Counted from the first letter of the stretch, positions 48,106-58,013 are shown. The stretch is 58,013 nt of DNA from Halochromatium glycolicum (GCF_016584085.1 NZ_NRSJ01000031.1:1-58013); one strand, 5' to 3'. Program-made: numbers and translations. The notes: generated by a model not told the origin, from the sequence alone.

Positions 48106-49203
48106 ATGGCCGCACCCAAGACCCTGGGCGAGAGCCTGCGCCAGCATGGCGTTTCCCGCCGTGGATTCCTGAAGTTCTGCGCCGCGACCGCGTCGATGAT
48201 GGCGCTGCCGCCAAGCATGGCCCCGGCGATCGCGAAGGCGCTCGAGCAGGCGCGCCGGCCGTCGGTGATCTGGCTGTCGTTCCAGGAGTGCACCGGCTGC
48301 ACCGAATCGCTGACCCGCAGCTCGTCGCCGACGGTCGAGAACCTGATCTTCGACGTGATCTCGCTCGACTACCACCACACCTTGCAGGCCGCTGCCGGCG
48401 ACGCCGCCGAGCACGCCCGCGAGCAGGCGATGCACGCCAACGCCGGTGACTATCTGGTCGTGGTCGACGGCTCGCTGCCCGGCCCCAATGCCAACCCCGG
48501 CTATTCGACCATCGCCGGCATCAGCAACTACGAGATGCTGATGGAGACCATCGAGGGCGCCGCTGCGGTGGTCGCGGTCGGCAGCTGCGCCGCCTTCGGC
48601 GGGCTGCCGATGGCCGACCCGAACCCGACCGGCGCGGTCGCGGTGCAGGACCTGGTCAAGGACAAGCCGGTGATCAACGTCTCCGGCTGCCCGCCGGTGC
48701 CGATGGTCCTCACCGGCGTGCTGGCCCAGTTCCTGACCTTTGGCACCTTGCCGGAGCTCGATCAGTACGGCCGGCCCCTCGCCTTCTTCGGCCAATCCAT
48801 CCATGATCGCTGCTACCGGCGCCCATTCTACGACAAGGGCCTATTCGCCGAGACCTTCGATGACGAGGGCGCCAAGGCCGGCTGGTGCCTCTACCGACTC
48901 GGCTGCAAGGGCCCGATGACCTACAACGCCTGCGCGACCATGAAGTGGAACAGCGGCGCGAGCTGGCCGGTCGAGGCCGGCTACCCCTGCCTCGGCTGCT
49001 CCGAGCCGAACTTCTGGGATGCCGGCGGCTTCTACAAGGCGCTATCGGTACCGATCGGAGCACCCGGCAAGGCCCTGCTGGGCGCCGCTGCGCTCGGCGC
49101 TGCAGCCGGCGTCGCGGCCGGTGCGATGAGCCGCCACGAGAGCAAGCAAGCCACCAAGTATCACGACAAGGTCAACGCCCAAGAACTGGAGGAGAAGCTC
49201 TGA
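48106..49203 (+). CDS. hynS: [NiFe]-hydrogenase small subunit HynS
   Basis: Carries the iron-sulfur relay between the nickel-iron site and the membrane partners. The 365-aa precursor has a twin-arginine signal (SRRGFLKFC, 17-25), so the folded enzyme is exported. Cluster ligands begin at Cys62 and Cys65 (ECTGCTES), followed by GSCAAFGG, GCPPVP, and the Cys-rich C-terminal half (CYRRPF, CLYRLGCKGP, CLGCSEPNFW). A hydrophobic Ala/Gly stretch near the end may anchor it. AGGAG lies 5 bases before the ATG. The frame extends left to 47743 but that part shadows hupH. Confidence 0.95.
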   Translation: MAAPKTLGESLRQHGVSRRGFLKFCAATASMMALPPSMAPAIAKALEQARRPSVIWLSFQECTGCTESLTRSSSPTVENLIFDVISLDYHHTLQAAAGDAAEHAREQAMHANAGDYLVVVDGSLPGPNANPGYSTIAGISNYEMLMETIEGAAAVVAVGSCAAFGGLPMADPNPTGAVAVQDLVKDKPVINVSGCPPVPMVLTGVLAQFLTFGTLPELDQYGRPLAFFGQSIHDRCYRRPFYDKGLFAETFDDEGAKAGWCLYRLGCKGPMTYNACATMKWNSGASWPVEAGYPCLGCSEPNFWDAGGFYKALSVPIGAPGKALLGAAALGAAAGVAAGAMSRHESKQATKYHDKVNAQELEEKL

Positions 49204-49862
49204 TGACCCCGATGGACTTCCTCCTGCTCACCAAAGGCCCGCTGTTCAGTGTCGCGATCGCGATCTTCGCGCTCGGCATCCTGATCCGGCTCGCCGAGAT
49301 CCTCACCCTTGGCCGCGCCAAGAACTACGCAGCCGCACGCGGCAACGAGGTCATACCCGGGCTGAAGACCGTCTATCGCCGCTTCAACCCGGACCCCGGC
49401 ACCTTCAAACGCTCACCCTTCGACGTGATCGTCGGCACCCTCTGGCACGTCGGCTTCGTCGTCGCGCTCTTGCTGTTCATCCCGCACGTCGAGCTGATCA
49501 AGAGCACGCTCGGCATCGGCTGGCCGGGCCTGCCGAACCCGGTGGTCGACGCGGTCACGGCGATCACGCTGCTCGGGCTGATCGCGGCGTTGATCCACCG
49601 ACTGACGCAACCGGTCAAACGCTTCCTGTCGACGAAGGAGGACTATCTGATCTGGGCGGTGACCTTCCTGCCGGTGCTGACCGGCTACCTGGCCTATCAC
49701 CGGCTGATCAATCCCTACCCGCTCGCGCTGGGGCTGCACATCCTGAGCGCCGAGGTCTTCCTGATCGTGCTGCCGTTCACCAAACTCACGCACATCTTCA
49801 CCGCCTTCGTCGCCCGTTACTACAACGGCGCCATCTTCGGCCGTAAGGGGATCCAATCATGA
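49203..49862 (+). CDS. isp1: Membrane b-type cytochrome-like subunit Isp1
   Basis: Integral membrane partner between the hydrogenase and the quinone pool or sulfur pathway, related to the DsrM/NarI/HdrE group. The 219-aa protein has about five membrane helices and histidines at helix ends (LWHVGF, LGLHILSAE, LIHRL) suited to bind haem b. The start overlaps the hynS stop in TGATG. The true start is inside a frame that is open from 48885. Confidence 0.92.
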   Translation: MTPMDFLLLTKGPLFSVAIAIFALGILIRLAEILTLGRAKNYAAARGNEVIPGLKTVYRRFNPDPGTFKRSPFDVIVGTLWHVGFVVALLLFIPHVELIKSTLGIGWPGLPNPVVDAVTAITLLGLIAALIHRLTQPVKRFLSTKEDYLIWAVTFLPVLTGYLAYHRLINPYPLALGLHILSAEVFLIVLPFTKLTHIFTAFVARYYNGAIFGRKGIQS

Positions 49863-51181
49863 CCCAAGGTGCCAACAGCTTCTCGCTGACGCGCGGCCTC
49901 AATGCCTGGCGCGAGGAGATCGACGCCCCGGTCGCCTCGTTCTTCTCCAGCTGCGTCCATTGCGGTCTCTGCGCCCAGGCCTGTCCGTTCTACGTCGAGA
50001 CCGGCGACCCCAAGTACACGCCCATCCATAAGCTCGAGCCGATGCGGCTGCTCTGGGAACAGGAGTACACCCTTTGGGGCAAGCTCAAGAAGGCCGTCAA
50101 GGATCGCATCGATGCCCAGCTCGGGCGCCAGCCGAGGCCGCTGATCACCGATGAGATGCTCGAGGAGTGGGAGCCGCTGCTCTACGACTCCTGCACCATG
50201 TGCGGACGCTGCTCGATGGTCTGCCCGGTCGGCAACGACATCCACTACATGATCCGCAAGGCACGCGAGGGGATGGTCGCCTCCGGTCACGCCCCCGAGG
50301 GGCTGATCGCGGCCTCGGTGCGCGCGGTCAAGACCGGCAGCCCGATGGGTCTGCAGTGGAAGACACTCGAGGTCCAGATCAAGCACGTCGAGACCGCCAC
50401 CGATCTCGAGGTCCCGATCGACAAGGCCGGCGCCGACTATCTGGTCCTGCTGTCGTCGATGGAGATCATCAACTTCCCCGAGTATCTGGAAGCGATCACC
50501 AAGATCTTCGATCACGCCGGCGTCAGCTGGACGCTCAGCCGCGACTGCTTCGAGGCGACCAATGCCGGCGTGCAGATCGGCTCCAAGGACATCGGCGCCC
50601 AACTGGTGCAGCGGGTGGTCGACGCCGCCGAGCAGCTCGGTGTGAAGAACGTCATCAGCCCCGAGTGCGGCCACGCCTACACCGGCATCCGCTGGGAGGG
50701 GCCGAACATGATCAAGCGCGCCTATCCGTTCAAGGTCTTCCACATCATCGAGGTGCTCGATCAGCTGCGCGCCGAGGGCCGCATCCAGACCGAGGGCAAG
50801 GAGATGGATCGGCTGTCGATGCACGATCCCTGCAACCTCGCGCGCAAGAGCGGGGTGGTCAAGCAGCAGCGCAGCCTGATGGACCTGGTCGCCGGCGACT
50901 TCGTCGATCTCGAGGAGCACGGCGAATACCAGTGGTGCTGCGGCGCCGGCGGCGGCGTCAGCTCCAACGAGCGCGCCGAGGAACTCAAGCTCGCCGCGTT
51001 CAAGCGCAAGAAGGCACAGATCGAGGAGGTCGAGCCGGAGCGCATGGTCACCATGTGCGCGACCTGCCGGACTCAGCTCGAGGAGGGCCTCGAGGAGTTC
51101 AACATGGACATCCCCGTGGTCGGCCTCACCGAGATGATCGCAGACCACCTGGTCGAGAAAGAAGAGAGCGAGAAGCCCTGA
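49859..51181 (+). CDS. isp2: Heterodisulfide reductase-like Fe-S protein Isp2
   Basis: Cytoplasmic iron-sulfur partner of Isp1, related to HdrD, DsrK and GlpC. The 440-aa protein has two ferredoxin-type 4Fe-4S motifs (CVHCGLCAQACP and CTMCGRCSMVCPVG) and two Cys-rich CCG-type domains (SPECGHAYTG, MHDPCNLARK, CCGAGGG, CATCRTQ). The end is acidic. Its start overlaps isp1 by 4 bases. With Isp1 it likely passes electrons between hydrogen and sulfur compounds; the direction is inference. Confidence 0.93.
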   Translation: MTQGANSFSLTRGLNAWREEIDAPVASFFSSCVHCGLCAQACPFYVETGDPKYTPIHKLEPMRLLWEQEYTLWGKLKKAVKDRIDAQLGRQPRPLITDEMLEEWEPLLYDSCTMCGRCSMVCPVGNDIHYMIRKAREGMVASGHAPEGLIAASVRAVKTGSPMGLQWKTLEVQIKHVETATDLEVPIDKAGADYLVLLSSMEIINFPEYLEAITKIFDHAGVSWTLSRDCFEATNAGVQIGSKDIGAQLVQRVVDAAEQLGVKNVISPECGHAYTGIRWEGPNMIKRAYPFKVFHIIEVLDQLRAEGRIQTEGKEMDRLSMHDPCNLARKSGVVKQQRSLMDLVAGDFVDLEEHGEYQWCCGAGGGVSSNERAEELKLAAFKRKKAQIEEVEPERMVTMCATCRTQLEEGLEEFNMDIPVVGLTEMIADHLVEKEESEKP

Positions 51182-51252
51182 CCCAATGCGGCTGCATCAA
51201 TCAAGATCGATGCTTGATGCGGGCCGACTGATCATCTGCTTAAGACCTCTTA

Positions 51253-51287
51253 GGGCGCTGCCGGCGACTTCGGTCACCGGCACGCCC
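51253..51287 (+). ncRNA. Stem-loop with TTCG loop between isp2 and hynL
   Basis: GCCGGCGAC and GTCACCGGC pair (one mismatch) around TTCG, the sequence of very stable UUCG tetraloops. The outer GGGCG and CGCCC extend the stem past small bulges. It sits in the 197-base gap between isp2 and hynL. With no T tract it is more likely an mRNA-processing or stability element than a terminator. Confidence 0.6.
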
Positions 51288-51378
51288 AATGATAGCTACC
51301 GTTGCACGACGCCTGCCGGGCGCGCCTGAGGGCGCAGCCGCAGGCGCACTCAGAATCGAGCGAAAGGGCTGAACAACC

Positions 51379-53163
<1,785 letters not shown>

Positions 53164-53398
53164 AAGATCTCGACGTCCGCTTTGGTTTGCTCCTTCCCCA
53201 AAACCAATCGAGCGCCGCCAGCCGGTCCTTGATCGATGACAGAAGGGCGCGGCTGCCCTGCTTCACCGGTTCGCGATCGGCCTTGCTGAGCTGGTCCTTC
53301 TTCAGCAGATCGAAGAGGACGGACTCGTCCTCACGCACTCCTTACTCAACGGCGCGCTGCTGTGCATCAAGCTCGGACGCCAGCTCTGTGAGCTGGCG
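53164..53398 (-). pseudogene. Decayed C-terminal tail of a type I restriction subunit (HsdR)
   Basis: The minus strand encodes RQLTELASELDAQQRAVE, an in-frame TAA at 53342-53344, then REDESVLFDLLKKDQLSKAD and VKQGSRALLSSIKDRLAALD. After WFWG the matching text continues one frame over as KEQTKADVEIFQL. This resembles, from memory, the C-terminus of HsdR proteins. One nonsense change, one frameshift and truncation at both ends show it is dead. It ends at the hynL stop codon. Confidence 0.55.
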
Positions 53399-53851
53399 GA
53401 AGGTGCCGTCCAGACTGACGGTGCCGAGCTTGACCAGCCCCATCGCCTGCGCGACCAGCAGCACTTGGGTGAACAGCGCCGCCAGCTCGTCAAGGAAGCG
53501 TTTGCGGAAGCCGGCGATGGCGCGGTGATCGGGGTGGGTGTTGGCGCAGATATAGCGAAGCGCGATCAAGTCGTACGTGGCCTGCGCCAGCTTGCGGCTG
53601 GAGAACACACCCGTGGCATAGCCGTAGAACAGCAGCGCCACCAGCATCGCCGGATGGTAGGGGCGCGAGCCGGGGCCGGCGTACGCGCTGACCAGCGCGC
53701 TGAGATCGAGCTGATCGACGATCTCCACCACGAACCGCGCCAGATGATCCTCGGGCAGGTACTCCTGCACGCTCGCTGGAAACCAGTCCGGCGTCTCCCG
53801 ATCCACCGGCACGAGGTTGACCGCCATGACAACCACGCTCGTCTGTGACAA
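53399..53851 (-). pseudogene. N-terminal fragment of an IS1182-family transposase
   Basis: About 145 residues match the start of IS1182-type transposases: FVVEIVDQLDLSALVSAY, RPYHPAMLVALLFYGYATGV and RYICANTHPDHRAIAGFRKR, ending LGTVSLDGTF. The catalytic C-terminal two-thirds are missing. The frame runs directly into the HsdR-like tail, so the join is chimeric. ATG at 53851 or 53827. A possible terminal repeat of the element lies near 53881-53902 but its partner was not found. Confidence 0.7.
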
Positions 53852-53916
53852 CCGAGCCCTATTGTACCCGCACCCAGTGCCGGTAAGTCGGACAGACTCC
53901 TAGGCTTGCCTTGTCT

Positions 53917-53938
53917 GTAATCGATAGATTACGATTAC
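53917..53938. promoter_or_regulatory. Operator of the RelE/HTH toxin-antitoxin operon
   Basis: GTAATC-GATA-GATTAC is a perfect palindrome, followed directly by a second GATTAC. It ends three bases before the toxin ATG, the usual site for autorepression by a toxin-antitoxin complex. Confidence 0.6.
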
Positions 53939-53941
53939 CGC

Positions 53942-54238
53942 ATGCTCAGGATCAAGCAAACCCCGGAGTTTGCCGCTTGGCTATCCGGGGTCCAAGACGG
54001 GATGACACGACGGCGTTTGGCGACTCGCTTACGGAAGGCATCGCTTGGCAATCTGGGCGATGTGAAGCCGGTCGGTGACGGGGTGTTTGAGATGCGCGAA
54101 TTCTTCGGGCCTGGCTGGCGAATGTATTACGTTCGGCGTGGCCAAGCGCTGATTCTGATGCTGGGCGGTGGTGACAAGTCGACCCAAAAATCTGATATCC
54201 GTAAGGCCATCGCACTGGCCTCCACGTTGGAGGATTGA
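53942..54238 (+). CDS. RelE/ParE-superfamily toxin (HigB-like)
   Basis: Predicted mRNA-interferase toxin. The 98-aa basic protein has the family layout: FAAWLSGVQDGMTRRRLATR, then GDVKPVGDGVFEMREFFGPG and WRMYYVRRGQALILMLGGGD, ending in DIRKA. It is encoded before its antitoxin, the reversed order typical of HigBA-like and addiction-module-killer pairs. The stop is 3 bases from the antitoxin start. Confidence 0.88.
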   Translation: MLRIKQTPEFAAWLSGVQDGMTRRRLATRLRKASLGNLGDVKPVGDGVFEMREFFGPGWRMYYVRRGQALILMLGGGDKSTQKSDIRKAIALASTLED

Positions 54239-54241
54239 GCC

Positions 54242-54568
54242 TTGAGCGAGAAGATCCGCGTTGCCGATCTGCCCGATTTCGACATCACCGAGCACTTGGA
54301 GGACGACCGGGCCATCGCCGAGTATCTGACAATCGTGCTCGAGGAAGAGGACCCGGCCTTGCTGGCTGCCGCCCTCGGCGACATTGCGCGCGCCCGAGGG
54401 ATGACCGAGATCGCTAAGGCCAGCGGTATCGCCCGCGAGGCGCTGTACAAAGCCCTGCGCGCCGAATCCCAGCCGCGTTTCGATACCATCAACCGTGTCT
54501 GTCATGCGCTAGGCGTCAAGCTGGTGGCGCAGCCGATGACGTCGGACGATCTGGTTTCTCCTGTCTAA
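54242..54568 (+). CDS. HTH addiction-module antitoxin
   Basis: A 108-aa antitoxin with an acidic N-terminus (FDITEHLEDDRAIAEYLTIV) and a Cro/CI-type helix-turn-helix (MTEIAKASGIAREALYKALR), as in the putative addiction module antidote family. It starts with TTG at 54242; GGAGG at 54229-54233, inside the toxin gene end, is 8 bases upstream and supports this start. It should neutralise the toxin and bind the palindrome before it. Confidence 0.88.
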   Translation: MSEKIRVADLPDFDITEHLEDDRAIAEYLTIVLEEEDPALLAAALGDIARARGMTEIAKASGIAREALYKALRAESQPRFDTINRVCHALGVKLVAQPMTSDDLVSPV

Positions 54569-54982
54569 AGGCAGCTGGGGACTCGGCACAGCGCCCGCGC
54601 TTCTTCGCAAGCAGACCCTTAAGCCTAGTGAGAGCATCGGCACCAGCCGGTCGCGCTATCCGATCGGCGTGCTCGGGGTCGCGTGCCTTGGCCCGGTCTC
54701 GACCAGCTTCTGGCGCACCGTCGCCTCGTCCCGCCCGGCGCTGGATGCCCGCGAGGACAGGACCACGTGGGCGCGGCAGGTGTCGTTCAGGTAGCTGTCG
54801 AAGCCGCGTTAGCGGCCTACTCGAGCAGGCACCGTACGTGAGCCCCCCGAGCTGACAAACTGGCCGACGTCAAGCATTGACCGGCCCGACACACAGACCG
54901 CTGCCAACAGGGTCGCGGAATTTTATGGCCGCAGCCTGTAGACTCATGCCCGTTGTGTCGCATCTGGCAGGAGGCTCTTATC
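54569..54982. other. Decayed stretch between the toxin-antitoxin pair and the HD-GYP gene
   Basis: About 400 bases without an intact gene. The minus strand at 54692-54808 holds a possible HsdM scrap (listed separately). GGAGG at 54970-54974 is the ribosome-binding site of the next gene. Confidence 0.5.
54692..54808 (-). pseudogene. Possible fragment of a DNA methylase subunit (HsdM)
   Basis: Thirty-nine codons, after an in-frame TAA, read FDSYLNDTCRAHVVLSSRAS then SAGRDEATVRQKLVETG. This recalls the N6-adenine methylase region of some HsdM proteins. The likeness is from memory and the fragment is short, so the call is tentative. It is on the same strand as the HsdR-like tail 1.3 kb away, in the expected hsdM-hsdR order. 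Confidence 0.3.
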
Positions 54983-56051
54983 GTGAAGCAGACCATCCTC
55001 GTCATCGATGACGAGCCCCCAACATCGATCTGTTGGTCGACTGTCTCAAGGATGACTACAACGTCAAGGCCGCCACCCGAGGGCAGCGGGCACTGAGAAT
55101 CGCCCGCTCGGGCGAGCCGCCCGACATGATCCTGCTCGACATCATGATGCCGGAAATGGACGGCTTCGAGGTCTGCGAACAGCTCAAGGCCGACCTGACT
55201 ACCCGCCACATCCCGGTCATCTTCATCACCGCCAAGATCGGTATCGAAGACGAGATCAAAGGGCTCGAGCTCGGCGCGGTCGACTATATCGCCAAGCCGA
55301 TCAGCCCCCGATCGTGCAGGCGCGGGCCCGCACCCAGCTGGCACTGTATGATCAGAACCGCGTTCTCGACAGCAAGGTGCGCGAGCAGACCGCCCAGCTG
55401 CACGAGACCCGGCTCGAGATCATCCGGCGGCTCGGGCGGGCGGCCGAATACAAGGACAACGAGACCGGCCTACATGTGATCCGGATGAGCCATTATGCGG
55501 CCATCCTCGGTCGGGTGACCGGTATGGACGAGCGTAACGTCGAGCTGCTACTCAATGCGGCCCCGATGCATGATGTCGGCAAGATCGGCATCCCGGACCG
55601 CATCCTGCAGAAACCAGGCAGGCTGAGCCGGGAGGAGTGGGACGTGATGCGCACCCATGCCCAGATCGGTGCGGACATCATCGGCGATGCCGGGGATTCC
55701 GAACTGCTCGAGATGGCCCGCGTGGTCGCGCTGACGCATCATGAGAAATGGGACGGCAGCGGCTACCCTCAGGGCCTCGCCGGTGATGACATCCCACGCT
55801 CGGACCGGATCGTTGCGATCGCCGATGTCTTCGATGCGCTGACCTCGGTCCGCCCCTACAAGCCCGCCTGGCCGGTCGCGAAGGCGCTCGAGCTGCTAAG
55901 CGACTCCCGCGGGACCCATTTCGATCCGGACCTCGTGCCGGCATTCCTGGACACGCTACCCGAGATCCTCAAGATCCGCAGGCGCTATGCAGAAGCAGGG
56001 ATGATGACCGGAGATCTGGAGGAGAACATCCAACTGTCGAGCACCGATTGA
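54983..56051 (+). pseudogene. REC-HD-GYP response regulator with two frameshifts
   Basis: Encodes a receiver domain (ILVIDDE..., LLDIMMPEMDGFEVCEQL) joined by a coiled coil to an HD-GYP domain (HDVGKIGIPDRILQKPGRL, HHEKWDGSGYPQGLAGDDIP), which hydrolyses c-di-GMP. The GTG at 54983 has GGAGG 8 bases upstream. The frame breaks twice, at the C runs 55016-55020 and 55305-55309. Adding one C at each gives a continuous 356-residue protein, with the HD-GYP part intact downstream (55314-56051). Either the gene is dead or the assembly lost a base in two C6 runs. Confidence 0.8.
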
Positions 56052-56061
56052 GGCTGATCGG

Positions 56062-56901
56062 ATGAGTGCGGACAAGCCGACCCGATTGCTGATCGTCGAC
56101 GACATCCCGACGATGCTCAAGAACCTGCGCTATGCCCTCGAGGATCAGGGCTATCAGGTCGTGGCCGAGGCCGGCAATGGTAAAGAGGCCCTTAGGCTGC
56201 TCAACCGTGAGGCCGTCGATCTGATCCTGGCCGACTGGCACATGCCGAACATGGACGGGTTGGAGCTCTTGCGGCACATCCGGGCGCATCCCCGAACCGC
56301 CAAGACCCCGTTCCTGATGGTGACCGGCGAGATCGAGCGGGGTCGCGTCGCCGAAGCCATCAAGGCCGGTGTCACCGACTTCATCGCCAAGCCGTTCATC
56401 TCCAAAGCGCTCGCGGAACGGGTGGAAAACGCGCTCAAGTGCGGGGCCGGAGCCACCTACCTCCCACCCGGACGGGAGCCGATCAGGCCGCTCAGCCGGC
56501 CCGCCGCCGAGCGCTCGAGCAGACGTCAGCGCATCATCCTGACGGTCGACGACGAACGCGACAACATCGAGATCGTCGCCGAGGCGCTAAAGCCGGAGTA
56601 CAGCGTCAAGGCCGCGATCAACGGCCGGGTCGCCCTCAAGGCCGCCGCGGCCGACCCGCCACCGGACCTGATCCTGCTCGACGCGATGATGCCTGAGCTC
56701 GATGGCTTCGGCGTCTGTGAGCAGCTCGGACAAGACCCAGCCACGGCTCAGATTCCAGTGATCTTCATCAGCGGCAGCGCCGACCCGGGCATGCGGGCAC
56801 GGGCGCTCAGCCTGGGCGCGCAGGCGTTTCTGGTCAAACCGGTGCAGCAGGAACGCCTGCTCGCCACCCTGCGCGCGGCACTGGGCAGCCCCGCTCAATG
56901 A
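56062..56901 (+). CDS. Tandem-receiver response regulator
   Basis: A 279-aa protein with two CheY-like receivers and no output domain. The first (about 5-125) has Asp58 in LADWHMPNMDG; the second (about 155-275) has Asp207 in LLDAMMPELDG. The second closely resembles the receiver of the HD-GYP protein just upstream (both LLD-x-MMPE-DGF, VCEQL and IPVIFI), so one probably arose from the other. It is likely a phosphorelay intermediate between the sensor downstream and the HD-GYP protein; that is inference. Confidence 0.88.
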   Translation: MSADKPTRLLIVDDIPTMLKNLRYALEDQGYQVVAEAGNGKEALRLLNREAVDLILADWHMPNMDGLELLRHIRAHPRTAKTPFLMVTGEIERGRVAEAIKAGVTDFIAKPFISKALAERVENALKCGAGATYLPPGREPIRPLSRPAAERSSRRQRIILTVDDERDNIEIVAEALKPEYSVKAAINGRVALKAAAADPPPDLILLDAMMPELDGFGVCEQLGQDPATAQIPVIFISGSADPGMRARALSLGAQAFLVKPVQQERLLATLRAALGSPAQ

Positions 56902-57075
56902 TGGGCGCCCGATGTGGGCGAACGGACCGCACCCACCGGCGGATGGGCCCCAACCGCCATTCGCCCTTGCACCCCTGGGTCCGATGCTCGCGGCTCACGG
57001 CCGGCCCGCGCGCATTCCCACAGCGGCTGCTCGGCTTCCTGCTGATGCTGAGCGTGAGCCCAACGGCCTTGGCCG

Positions 57076-58013
57076 ATGGGCTCGCCCCTGGGGTCACCAA
57101 TGGGGCCACCAATGGGCCCTGGGCCAGCCTGCCGGCGGCCCCCTTGGATCTATCTGACCTGGACCGTCGCGATCGGCCTGAGCATGCTGCTGGCGCTTGC
57201 ACTGCTGCGCCGGCTGCGCCGCGGCAGCGAGGACCGACTCTTCGACCGGCGCAACTTCAGGCTCATTGGCATTGCGCTGGTCGGCCTGTTCCTGGCGCTG
57301 GCGCTGACGCTCGCCAACCAGGGCCTCGGCGCGATCGATCAGCGCCTGCGCCAGGACCTGATCGAAACCCTCCAGTCGGTCAACCGCTCGGCCGCGCAGG
57401 CGTTGCAGATGTGGATCGAGGGCCACCTGCGCGCGACCGAGCTGATCGCCGCCGATCAGGTCCTGATCCCGCTGGTGCGCGCTGCAGCAGGCCGCGGACG
57501 ATCGCGAGCACCTGCTCACCGCCCCGGCGCGCGCGCAGATACGCACCCTCCTCGCCGCCAAGCGCGACCTTGCCGACACTGCCGCTGATGTCTTCGTGCT
57601 GGCGCTCGACGGCAGGGCGCTGATCGCCGCGCGAGCCGATCAGATCGGTCGTCTGCACCCATTGGCCAAATGCAACCCATTCGACCTTGCGCGCATCCTG
57701 ACCAGCAGCCAACCGCTCTTCATTCCGCCTAGCGCGCCGAATCAGGAACAACCCGGCGGCGACTGCGAGCAGGACGAATTGATCCTGCTGGCCGCGATCC
57801 GCGACGAGCGCGGCGGGATGCTCGCCGTGCTCGGCCTGCAATTGCGCCCTGTCGCGGCCTTGACGCGGATGACCGCGGTCGGGCAGATCGGGGACACGGG
57901 CGAGACCTACGTCTTCGACGCCGAAGGCCGGCTGATGACCCGCTCGCGTTTCGCCGAGCAGCCAGTGCCGGGTGCTCAGCCCGGCATCGGCATGCGCATC
58001 GCCGATCCGGGGG
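57076..58013 (+). pseudogene. Membrane sensor (kinase-type) N-terminus, frameshifted and cut by the window edge
   Basis: Two membrane helices (WTVAIGLSMLLALALL and LIGIALVGLFLALALTLA) precede an extracytoplasmic dCache-like sensor (VGQIGDTGETYVFDAEGRLM). The frame breaks near 57490: CGCGCTG where CGCGCGCTG would keep it, after which the text LQQAADDREHLLTAPARAQI continues to the window end. A signal-peptide-like stretch (LLGFLLMLSVSPTALA) lies upstream in another frame and may be the real start, needing one more shift at the C run near 57140. The kinase or other output part lies beyond the window. Confidence 0.6.

Noticed and set aside
54628..54855. 75-codon plus-strand ORF
   Set aside because: Arg/Ser/Ala-rich and opposite the possible hsdM fragment; no sign of a real gene.

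Overview
The window is about 58 kb of GC-rich DNA from a gammaproteobacterium, most likely a purple sulfur bacterium of the Chromatiaceae. The main reason is the four-gene [NiFe]-hydrogenase operon hynS-isp1-isp2-hynL, the arrangement known from Thiocapsa and Allochromatium. The mre-mrdA-rodA-rlpA-dacA-ybeD-lipB order, three-subunit pntAA-pntAB-pntB and gatCAB also fit. Species identity is inference.

Layout. 1-3.2 kb: a low-GC gene tail, a small unknown gene with a clear terminator, and a homoserine O-succinyltransferase paired with an unknown P-loop ATPase. 3.4-6.5 kb: an MCE-type lipid ABC transporter (permease with fused STAS-like domain, ATPase, MlaD-like). 6.5-12.2 kb: small lipoprotein, small unknown, Do-like periplasmic protease, OmpR-type regulator with histidine kinase, YceI. 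12.4-16.8 kb: EF-G-like GTPase, L,D-transpeptidase convergent with an Lpp-like lipoprotein, DUF98 protein. 17-27 kb: a long minus-strand cell-envelope run (mreB, mreC, mreD, mrdA, rodA, rlpA, dacA, dat, ybeD, lipB).

27.5-41 kb: gatC-gatA, then about 10 kb of accessory genes (diguanylate cyclase, PIN-toxin remnant, BOF protein, zinc-ribbon protein, RND efflux pair, NaChBac-type channel, toxin-antitoxin pair), then gatB. 41-45.7 kb: Uma2 protein, transhydrogenase operon, ppsR. 45.8-53.2 kb: hydrogenase region with hypC, maturation protease hynD, a HupH-like protein and hynS-isp1-isp2-hynL. 53.2-54.8 kb: a scar of mobile and defence DNA abutting the hynL stop codon (IS1182-like transposase N-terminus joined to a decayed hsdR tail, a RelE/HTH toxin-antitoxin pair, a possible hsdM scrap). 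55-58 kb: signalling genes (REC-HD-GYP, tandem REC, membrane sensor) with several apparent frameshifts, three of them at C runs.

Most genes are recognisable housekeeping or energy-metabolism genes. I did not find a clearly new multi-gene system. The best leads are mreC apparently starting at an ATC codon, the split gatCAB locus, the palindromes around the hydrogenase and degP genes, the isp2-hynL stem-loop, and the frameshift cluster at the right end. No tRNA, rRNA or CRISPR array was seen.
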